Positions 49,301-61,300 of a stretch of DNA of 64,000 nt are shown in pieces. Below the pieces are notes generated by a model. That model did no database searches. It saw nothing but the letters and a program-made list of their open reading frames with translations, and was not told the origin of the DNA. Location of the stretch: assembly GCA_002633005.1 (NCBI GenBank), contig NMRA01000377.1, forward strand, positions 122,989-186,988, given 5' to 3'. The stretch comes from Phoronis australis. Taxonomy: Eukaryota; Phoronida; Phoronidae. Every line of letters starts with the position of its first letter. Positions within the stretch are counted from its first letter, which is position 1. Made by a program: the position numbers and the translations under genes.

Positions 49301-52300
49301 TCCTCACCTGCCCCAGTTCAAAAGGCTCTTTATTGTCCGACTTGTATAGCACCCTTTTGCCAGTGTCACCCCTCTCTCCGTACATGTTGATGTAGACAAC
49401 AGCATCTGTTTCAGAGCCAGGCTCAGAGCCTGTGTACACCTGAACTCTGTACTTGAGAACTGGAAAAAATCAATGGTATTGGAATGGCAATAAGGAAAGA
49501 TGCATAAGAAGTAGCAAATGTCAAAAAAGCCCCGTCCATTTTCTTCAAGAAATTACTAATGACAACCAAGTTCAGCATGTTTGTTCAGAGAGAATGGCAG
49601 TTTTAGAAATTTAAAAGAAATAAGACAGTATTTCCTTTTTAACTAAAGGTTTGTTTTTTCAGCAAAAAACGCATGTTCGTCAGCTCAAGAAAATTAACTG
49701 TAAACAGAGCCCAGGGTCTAATCTCCATACACAAAGCTCAACTCAAAAGTTAACTTTAGTGCATGGACACTGCAAGTAAACTTAAAAAATGTACTTGAAT
49801 CGAGCCACGTGTAAGTTAAGTTTTGAGTTTAAACCTGAGTCGAGTCTGAGTTTGGACATTGGGCTCTGCTAAAGTCCTAAATAATGCAATATGTTGTCAT
49901 TTTGCACACCTTTACGAGGAGGTATCTTGGGTCGAACAGCTGGCAATTCCTTCCAAAGGTCAAGGTTATCATCTTTCCTTGACAGCCACCAGCCAGCACT
50001 AAAAGTAAGCGTCTCTCCACTGTGTACATTCTTCAACTTGACCTATGATGCAATAATTTTAAATTCAAAACATTCCTAATTCAAATACACAGTCATTTAG
50101 CTGTTAGATATAAATCAAAAACAGACAACTAAATATAAACAACACACTGAGATCCTAAACTTTCATTTAAATAAAAAAGAATTTACAACAAAATTAATGA
50201 GCAATTGGAATTTTACTTAACCAAATTTCTCAACAAAAATAAAACTACGAAAATTTAAATTAATTCTTTTAACAAGGTTTGTCCCTCACACAATTCTTGA
50301 TGAACATTAACTCAATGATTCCAGCAAGGCACAGTTAGCCTTTGAAAATAGAGAACAACAATTTTGGCATTTTTGTATAAAGAACTGAAAAAACTAATAG
50401 TATTGAGGGCTCGAGATACTAACAAAGATCTGTATTTTACCTTTTCCAAGAACCATCGGAACGACGACAGCTCCTCAGTGTCATCAACTCCAACTCTCAT
50501 CTTATAGACTTCGCCTATATCATCTGGTACGTCAAATAAAAACTGGTCAATGGCGCCAGCTTGAAACAGCTCCCCCTTGTGGTCACCTTGACTAACCAAA
50601 GGGAGGGGATCTGAGTGGCCATTAGGACCATAGAGATATATGTAGATGGTATCCTTGACAACCATGTCTTGTTGCTTGCCAGTAGTAACCCAAACGTTCC
50701 AACTACCTATTGACAAAACCAATTAAGTTACTTATTATGTAATTAATTGATAAAAAGGCCTCCAGCCAGAATTACATATGAAATAATTTACAAACAGTGT
50801 AAAAATGTTTGAAATAAATTATTTAACATAGTCAAATTCTTTTTCTTGACTTCCGTGTTCACAATAAACCTGACTTGGAATGTCTCGTATTTGTACATTC
50901 AAGATACCTTAGGCTGTTTAGCAAGTAACAAAAATGTTTGCTTGTTCATCATGCCTTAGCGGCAATTTAAACAAGAGCAATGCCACTAAGGGGTGCCCCA
51001 GTAGTTGGATCGATCCAAAAATCATCATGACTGATGCAGTTACTAATGATCCTTTGAGCATTTTGATGGAAAAGTGGAAAAATGACCACTAAGTGACGCA
51101 GAAGAATGTCTAATCCGTCGGAAAATGGAATGGCGTTGCCCTCTACTAAATAGAAATATTATAAACAAAACTGCCACTAGGGGCACCACAGTAGTCACAC
51201 ATGTCCTAAAATCAACGTCAGCGTCGTCCTCAGCAGGAGCATATCTGACAATTTTCATGATGATTCTTGAAATTGTTAGCGAACACCAAAAAACTAAACG
51301 TAAGTATAAAAAATAGCCATTAGGTGGTGCAAAATTCACCAAATCTGTCCAAAAACGAAAGTACGTCGTCGTGTCCTTCAATGTCAAATTCCATGAAAAA
51401 AATCAAGGAAACCTGGGGAGAGAAAAACTTGCCACTAAGAAGCAGAGTGGTCGAAAATCGTCACCATCTTTCCTCACATTCATAGGTAGACACTTCTCAA
51501 ATTTTGCAAACACCTTGCAAAGGGATGCGGATGCAAAGAATGAAATTGCTAATAAGGGGCACCACAGTAGCCAGACTTACGCAAAAATCAACATCAGCCA
51601 TAATCTACTTGGCGGGAACAAAATCTGTAAATTTTCCTATGATCTTTTGAGCAATTTGGCAGAGAGAAAGGGGGGTGCCGAAAAACAAAAATAATCAAAA
51701 TTCCACAAGGTAGCACACAATACGTCAAATCTGTCCCAAAATGAATATGGTAAAGCATCTCTCTTCAATAAACACTTATTTACCAAAATCCGTCAAGGAA
51801 CTCCGAAGATACAACAGAGGCAAATGTGAAAATCTAAAATTTTCACTAGGGGTACAGCAGAAATCCAATCAGTGCGAACCTCCTTGTCGTCTGCCACTGA
51901 CTTCATAGGAACACATCTGCCACAGGGTTTAAGAGATACAATAGCAGAGGCCGGACAAATGGATACCCTGACAGAGATGACAGCTACCGGCACACACAAA
52001 TGGCAAAATGTGAATTTTGTTAGAACGAGAACCAAAAACAACTTATATGCAGATATACCTTTCTTCTCTTCCTCTGGATCAGAAGATGGGGCCTCCTCAG
52101 TGACATCTGGTGGCTCTTGAGCAACCAACTCTCTCTCAATCTTCCCATCATCCTCTCCTTCATCAAGCCACCTAGTACAAAATGGTGGCTCAAATACTAT
52201 TCATTGTTTGAAAGGGAAGTATTACTGATGGAAATTCCATTACACCAAGATGCAAATCTCTCTAAAACTAGATGGGAACAGGGTCAAACAGTTCATTGTT

Positions 52301-55300
52301 GAAGATCACAGACCACAAGATGAGTCTCAACTCAACTCTGATCTGTATTGTGCTGACATGCATCATGAACAATTGCTTCTTACATTTTTATAAAACGTAC
52401 ATAAAGATTAGCTATCGTACTGCACTTTAGACTTCATTTAACAAACTTTCCAAACAAAAGTGAGTAATAGCCACTTTCAGGGGTCCCGCATTTGAGAACC
52501 AGTTTTCTCCACTGAATACTGGGCATCACACTGGTTCTCAAAATCTGGGATCCTAGCAAATGAGTATTGCCGCTTGCCAGATCTACCTGTTACAAGGGAA
52601 GTAGAACTCTTTAGTGTCATTGTTCTCCTCCACTTTGATGATGATCTTATCCAGGTACCATCCAGCACCGTGGCCGTGGCCGTTGTGACCCACCACGACC
52701 TTTGAGAGCTCACCAAGGTCGACAGCTGTTATAGCAAACTCGTCCAACTGCAAGATAAAATAAAATCCAAAATTTAATATTCTGCTCAAAGGTCAGCAAA
52801 ACAACGCACAACTGCAGGCGCATATTTACGATAGCACCAATATAGGGCCAGTTACATATTACACCATTCAAAATTTGTCACTTTTTAGTCTGTTACCCCC
52901 ACCGTTATAAGCTGTCATTACCATGTCCTCCAGCCCCTAGTTACCTCATAATATGTAAACATTATGTAAATAATATGTAAACATTCAAGCAACTGCAAAA
53001 CTTTCAGGTTTTCCTCCTGCCCATGAAATGTTATATTGCACAATGTAAGCTATGATGCGGGTGAACACCAACCTGTCCGAACTCAAATATGTCGTCATTG
53101 TCCGACTGGTATAGCAACCTTTTTCCAGTATCACCCCTCTCTCCATACATGTTGATGTAGACTTCAGCATCAGTATCTGAGGCAGGTTCAGAGCCTGTGT
53201 AGACCATCACTCTGTACTTGAGAACTGAAAACAGAGAATGAAGAGCATCCAGAGTCACACCTTACAATTATAAAAGAATAACATAAGTAGTAATTACCAA
53301 GTCAGTACATTTCTGGCTAGTATTAAGAACAGACAGTGAGTATATCAAATTAAAGAACCCTTTTTGCAAACAGCCACATTAGAAAATGTAAAGTTATGCC
53401 TGTCAAGCTGTGGTCAACAATGTCTATATTTTAACTCTCTAACTCACCTGAAAGTGGTTTCTTGCGTGGTCGAATGACAGGAAGCTCTGCCCACAAGTCA
53501 CAATCCTCCATACTCCTAGAGAGCCATCTGCTGGCGTTGAATGTTAAACGCTCTAGGGAGACCACATTTGTCATCTTTATCTAAAACATATAAAACAAGA
53601 TTGAGTAAATATATTGATACACATTTCTAAAATTTATAAAACATCACAGAAAGCCCCTTTTAACATGGAAATGTTACACTTAAGAGAGCATGGCTTTTCA
53701 GCTATGACTTTGCACAAATCAGTTGAAAATTCATCTCTTGATCCTTTACACAATATTCTAAATAAAACAAGTCTTAAGTTAAGTGGTAGAATATCTAATA
53801 CTCACTTTTTCTAAGAACCATTTAAAGGAAGTAGAAGGCTCCTCAACATCACTGACGCCAACCCTTATTTTATAGACTTCGCCAATGCCTTCACCAGTAT
53901 TGATCACAAACTTATTCACAGCCCCAGTCTTAAACAATTCATCTTTCTGGTCCACTTGTTCAGCTAATGGTAACGCCTCTGAGTGTCCATCAGCGCCATA
54001 CACATACAAGAAGATCCCCTGGTTGACGTTCATCTTTGGTTTCTTTCCAGTAGTCACCCAAACGTTCCATGTGGTTGCAGACGCTGAAAGCAAAACAACC
54101 ATAGCTAACAATTTATATCCAACAGCAGCAATTATAGCATTTAGCTAGTTTATGTAATAATGAATATCCATCAGGCTTTTTATTCAGGAATTAGTTTTAT
54201 TATGGTCAGGTGTTCAGCTCAAGACATCCGTCATGTCGATAAAACGTCAATAAGACGTGACTGATATGCATAACTAATTATGACTTTTACTCCAAACAGG
54301 CTTGCATGGAATTAATTTCAGTGCCATTGACAAGAAATTGATGATAAGGATCTTTGTATCGCGCAAGGGGTATATTGTGGTCAGAAGACTTCAAATGCCA
54401 GTTATTCTTAAATTTTTCCACATATAACACTCCCCTCCAAACACTTGTACCAGTGCGAACACACAGAGGATGCCTGTCCCATATTCAATTCATATGAAAA
54501 CCTAATGCATTGTGAAGATTGGATTTTGAAATGAAAGAGTTCTGTTTTACCAGCTATAAATCAGGACCTTATCACCAAGTCTGTACGTTTAGCCAACTAT
54601 CTAATAAACTATGAATTTTGAGTCAATAAAAGTATATATTTTCTGAAAGTAGAAAGCCTGTAGCTCTTGAGTTTTGACTTTATACCAATCTACCATTCAT
54701 TGGGTCACATGACATGCCATTCATTGGGTCACATGACTTTATACCAGTCTACCATTCATTGGGTCACATGACATGCCATTCATTGGGTCACATGACTTTA
54801 CACCAATCTACCATTCATTGGGTCACATGACATGCCATTCATTGGGTCACATGACTTTATACCAATCTACCATTCATTGGGTCACATGACATGCCATTCG
54901 TTGGGTCACATGACTTTATACCAATCTACCATTCATTGGGTCACATGGCATGCCATTCATTGGGTCACATCATGGCTTTATACCAATCTACCATTCACTG
55001 GGTAACAATTGATTGGGTCACATGACATGCCATTCATTGGGTCACATGACAATGTCTTTTTTTGGTATTACAAGTTTCAATACATGACCAAAATTTCATT
55101 TGAAATACAATGCTCAAGATGAAATCTCAAAAACACTCGTCTATTATAATGCTTTTCTAAATTTATATCACTTCATTTTAGTTTTAGGCAACATTTGAAT
55201 TTGTTATAAAATTATCATAAAAACCATATTTTTGATAGCCCCGTATGTAAAAGTGGCTCATTTAAAAATCATTATATGGCCTTTTTGAGAACAGTGCATA

Positions 55301-58300
55301 AAGCATAGTATCTGGAAGTTTCACATGAAACAAATCGGCCATATCTGAGATATGATGCTCCAACCTTGACCTAATTTGGACTTTTCCTAGGTTCCTACAT
55401 AACCTTAGAATACAACCAGGTTCAACATCAACAAATATTTGTGAGCACTAGATTTTTCAAAACGAAAACAAAAGAAAACAAGACAAAACAAAACGAAACT
55501 TGTCAACAAAACAAACAAACATGAAAAACAGAAATTTCTCAAAAAGGAATTTACCTCCCTCAGGAATAAATAAACCATCAGGTTCTATGAGTTAAAACAG
55601 TCAAGTAATAACCTGCAATCTAAATGTAGAGCCTGTGCTGCCATCTATGTCAGAATTTCCCGCAAAAGAACAACAATTCCAGACTAAACAACAGTTTCCT
55701 CCATTAGTTACAGACAGGTCCTGATTCAATACATGACTGCTCTAAATTCAGACAATATAATATATGTATATATAATAATGAGGTTTCAAAGCATGCAAGC
55801 AAAGAGCATGCCTACAAAAATTCATTATGGCATTTTCCCGTTGATACCAACTTGTTTGATTCATAGCCCAACAACAAGTTGGGAAGATGACCCCTGTAGC
55901 CAATATCTTGCACGACTGATGAACTCCATTCTGGCAATTATGGTTTGAGGACCAGTGTTTTTTTGTTTGATAATTGCTCTGATCTCAAATAAGATCATAT
56001 CTAGCCTGACTGGGCTGTGGTGTTAAAAATAAAACTTTAGCTAAAACATATTTGAACATAAACCAATAGCATTTCTGAATTCCTCGTCAAATGCTGATCA
56101 TGTTTAATTTTTGAATCGCCCAATTACAACCAAGGTTACGACAATCTATTCTTTCCGAACGTACCAATTTGTTTTGGGTTTGACTGTGTTCACATGTGGT
56201 CTGTAATAAGCCTGGTAGATAACTGGTCTGCCTGTTGTCATACCAGACAAAAGACTGTGCTTGGCAATTAACAAAGGATGTTTTCCCACCCTTACAACCC
56301 TTTACGTCTGGTAAAATCACTGAATGGCAGAATGCCGTAATGTTTTCAAAGAAATCAGTGACATTGAGAAGTGTAGACGATACACAAAGATGCAAATTCC
56401 ATTAGCCATAGACAAAACACAGGAGGAATCTCTTTTCAGTGCCAAGAGATAGATAAGGCAAATTCATGCAGTTACCTTCCTCCTCAGGTTCTGGTGTTGG
56501 GAGTTCCTCCACAATTTCAGGTAGTTCCTGGGCAGTCAACTCTCTTTCAATCTTCCCATCATCCTCTCCTTCATCAAACCATCTGCAAAGAAGAATTCGT
56601 ATGAACATACAAACAAGTTCAAAAGCTTACACAAGACTTGCTTAACACAGGCATGCAAAAAGTGTCTATTTGAGATCTATTCGACTCAATCCCCATGTGC
56701 CTCTGTGTATACTAACTGCCAAGTGAACCCAGTTAGTTCTGTGTAACTAATTTCAGTTAATGTGCCCGCAATGTATGGATAAAAATGATTATAATTTTTG
56801 ACAAAATAGTCTTTATCTTTCTTTATCACTTATTACTTTACCAGAGCCAACAAACTTGGCTTATACAACAAATTCCAGTCAGCTACACTAAGCCACCTCA
56901 TTTGCAATGAAATGTCGTCCGCTCCCAACACTCAAAACAATTTATTGTGAAGACAGATTCACCAGCTATGAATAATAAGAAAAATATGGTGGGCTCTTTT
57001 GAAAATTTGTATTGTCGCAATTATTCATTCACAAACATTCTGTAAGTTGAAAGAGGAATTTTCTCTTTGTCAGGAGTTTGTCTACTATAACAGAAGTTTG
57101 ATGGTACTTCTGGGGACCCCACGATGGCTTTTTCCTAATGGGGCTCTTTTGCAAAGCCCTGGTAGGTATCTTTGGAACAGAATCATTGAAGAGATATTAA
57201 AGGTATATTGAGCATGGTTGAAGCACATTAAAATGGCTGACTTCAAAGTAAGATGAATTAGAATGAAGTAGCTTTGATTATCAAGCCAAAAATGATACCT
57301 ATGAGCTCTATTCAGGCAATAGTTGAACCACACTATTGAAAACAATAAGTATGAACTGGTTAAAAACTAACTTCATGAAACGGGATGTTCGAAGATGCCA
57401 GTAATATTACCGAAGCATGACTCAATAACAGCTTTCTAAAAGTTGCATTTGAGTATTTCTCTAAAAATAAACCTGTACCTGTTACAAGGGAAGTAGTACT
57501 GCTTCTTTTCACCTCCTTTCTCGACGTCGATGAGAATTTTATCCAATAGCCACCCAGCCCCATGACCTTCTCCGTTATGACCCACAATGACCTTTGAGAG
57601 GTCACCAAGGTCAACTGCTTCCAGAGTAAACACATCAAGCTGTAAGGTGGCAAAAATAGAATGCTGTCACTAGAAATTATTTCTAGCATTCATAACAGTA
57701 CTAATTCTTGAAAACCTTGTCAAAATATTACATTTTTGCTTACAAAACTAATAAAACTGGTTTCAATTTTCCATAATCGCCAGCAGCAATACTTCGGTCA
57801 GCAATTATTAGGAAAAGGATATAAGCATAATATTGCATATGGTGTACAGGGCAGAATAAATATCCATGCAGGTCAGCTATGAAACATAGGCTATGCCTGG
57901 CTTTCACCCACATATCCAGTAAACGTAGAGACTGACACAGGGTTAATGCTGAAGCACCTCCCCTCAAGAAAGAATGTCACTTTAGATGAATCATGGATGA
58001 TGACACCACCTGTTGGCATAACGATTACGTGAACACCGAATTTGAATACAACCTAAATACAAATGGAATTTCATTCATACCAGAACACAAGTCGAGTGCG
58101 CTCAACATTGTTTCTGAAAATCCTGGTAAGTTTTCTTTTGCAATCATTCATTATAAACAGACAAGGACCCGTACCTGTCCTAATTCAAACAAGTTGTCAT
58201 TGTCCGACTTGTATAGCACCCTTTTGCCAGTGTCACCCCTCGCTCCATATATGTTGATGTAGACAACAGCATCTGTCTCAGAACCAGGCTCAGAGCCTGT

Positions 58301-61300
58301 ATACACCTGAATTCTGTACTTTAGAACTGGAAAGAAGAAAACACTAGGGTTGTTGTTTGATTTTTTGTAGCCTTACAAGAAATAAAACTTCTTCACAAGT
58401 CAAAATGATCTGAACAGTGGGTAAAGAAATCATTAAGTTATACCTGGCAGAGGTTTCTTCCTAGGTCGGACAACAGGGAGTTCTTTCCACAGGTCAAAAT
58501 TCTCATGTCGCCGTGACAACCACTGGTTCACAGGAAAATTCAGTTGCTCTGATGTGAGTACATTCTTCATTTTTACCTTCAAAAAGAAAGTGACTTGTAT
58601 AAGAAAAATAATTGCAGGCGGTCTAATACATGTTGTACCAGACGTGCGCAGGCCTTGCATGTGGGCCCATTGCACTGATCACCTGGGAATATTTTTATGC
58701 TTTATGCTTTCAAGATTTACAGTAAAAAATCTTCAATAATTTGCCATAACTTCTCTGTTCAAACAGGTGTACTACACTGTGACACATTGCTACAAACAAT
58801 AACCAAAAGTTGTTTGTCAACACCAGAAGCATAATACAAAAAGTCTAATTTTTCACACATCATTTTTGTAGTTACGTAACAAAAAAATTGACACACCACC
58901 ATGTTGCGTCCTAATCTGAGGAATTTTTACCTCAATTTTAATTCAGGATTCTGAGTGAATTGTGTTAAACTTTGAATGATTCACAATTTCCACCCACCTT
59001 TTCCAGGTACCAGTTAAAACTCTTCACAATCTCCTCAGAATCGTCAGTACCAATTCTTATCTTGTAGACATCTCCCAGCTTTTCGCCCACATTGACATCA
59101 AATCTGTCAGTGATGCCTTGCTGGAACAGCTCCCCCTTGTGGTGGGCTTGTTTAACCAATGGTATCGGATCTGATGAACCATTCTTGCCATATACCAATA
59201 GGAAGATAGATTGATTAACAACCATCTTCTGTTTTCTACCTGTTGTGATCCAAACGTACCAGTCTCCATCTACAAAAACACAATTTTATTCAAAGCTACT
59301 ACAAGCCTTGGGTCCGTTCCAAGAAAGTCAGACAGACTTAAGTTCAATTTGACTAAGTCTAAGATTTGCCTCAACCTCCAAACTTTGAAACTTCCACCAG
59401 TGGTAAGTTAGTCAAACTAAAGTAAAACTTACATCAAAAACTCAAGACAAACTTAAGATCACTTTCTTAAAATTGACTAGAATTTAAGACTGTCTTAGCT
59501 AGGTCAATTTTCTTGGAACGGGTACCTAGCATCTCGTCAAGAAATAACTTTAGGCTTAATTAAGAAGTAGTGTCTTAATTTGTCCCTGACTGAAATTTGA
59601 TGGGATTTCTGAACTTGGAAAGAACTGATGAATCGTTACTGCACGAGACTTGGCTCAACATGGTCTTGAGCTCAGAAACAACAGATGACTTTTCTGTACT
59701 GACTAAACAACAAGTTGATGCAGTTTCATTGCTGTAACTGATCTACACCAAAAATTAGTTTCTGAGTCAAAGAGTTGGCTTACAGCAGCTTCAACTGGCC
59801 CGCAGTAAAGTGTAGATCAGCAGGCAAATCAAAATCTCTTAGATGAGAAAAATGACGATATNCCCAGCTTTTCGCCCACATTGACATCAAATCTGTCAGT
59901 GATGCCTTGCTGGAACAGCTCCCCCTTGTGGTGGGCTTGTTTAACCAATGGTATCGGATCTGATGAACCATTCTTGCCATATACCAATAGGAAGATAGAT
60001 TGATTAACAACCATCTTCTGTTTTCTACCTGTTGTGATCCAAACGTACCAGTCTCCATCTACAAATTAAAACACAATTTTATTCAAAGCTACTACAAGCC
60101 TCGGGCTCGTTCCAAGAAACTCAGTCAGACTTAAGTTCACTTTGACTAAGTCTAGGATTTGCCTCAACCTCCAAACTTTGAAACTTCCACCTGTGGAAAG
60201 TTAGTCAAACTAAAGAAAAACTTACATCAAAAACTCAAGACAAACTTAAGATCACTTTCTTAAAATTGACTAGAATTTAAGACTGTCTTAGCTAGGTCAG
60301 TTTTCCTGGAACGGGTCCCTAGCATCTCGTCAAGAAATAACTTTAGGCTTAATTAGTAAGTAGTGTCTTAATCTGTCCCTGACTGAAATTTGATGGGATT
60401 TCTGAACTTGGAAAGAACTGATGAATCGTTACTGCACGAGACTTGGCTCAACATGGTCTTGAGCTCAGAAACAACAGAAGACTTTTCTGTACTGAGTAAA
60501 CAACAAGTTGATGCAGTTTCATTGCTGTAACTGATCTACACCAAAAATTAGTTTCTGAGTCAGAGAGTTGGCTTACAGCAGCTTCAACTGGCCCGCAGTA
60601 AAGTGTAGATCAGCAGGCAAATCAAAATCTCTTAGATGAGAAAAATGACGATATCAATCAAAATTGCGGACAATTAAAAAATAAGCTTCAGTTGTGTTTA
60701 AACAAAATACTAGAACATATTCAACCTTGAGGTTTATCTGTCTTTTTCTTTTCCTTTGTCTTGGTGTCTTTTTTTGGAGTACCTGAGGTGATTAAGAAAA
60801 CATGAGGTAATCACAGTAAATATACACTGTGTAGGGAGGGGGGGTGGGGTACTAGTAGTTAGTGAACATGCAATGGGTAGAGCATATTAACTAAAGGAAT
60901 TTCAATGTAACTTACAATACAACAACATAAAAGTGATATATTTTGAATGAATCAGGTGCCTAGCTGATTTGCTAAATTTTTCATTATTTTACAAATCAAT
61001 GGTCACGGAGATGCATGCCTATAATTTTGTCTCCTAATCTGGTTTTTCAAAGGGACCAAACAGAGATAATTAGCAGCAGACAAAACATAAATGAAGGCAT
61101 ATCAAAGTGTGACTTTGTATTTGTTGTAAAATGCCTTGTGCAAGATACAAGGACAGGGAGTGAAGAATTAATAATTAATTTAACAACTTACAAAACACAA
61201 GAATGAGAACCATTTATACAACATGGGTGGGGGGTGAATAAGTGAAAAATTAATGAATGAATTTCATATAAACTACGAATTGTTAAAACATCAGTGTTTA

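Noticed and set aside
59863-60058. A second, duplicated a-type PLAT exon
   Set aside because: Starts at an N, lacks its donor, and the adjoining intron is duplicated with the same breakpoints; best explained as an assembly duplicate.
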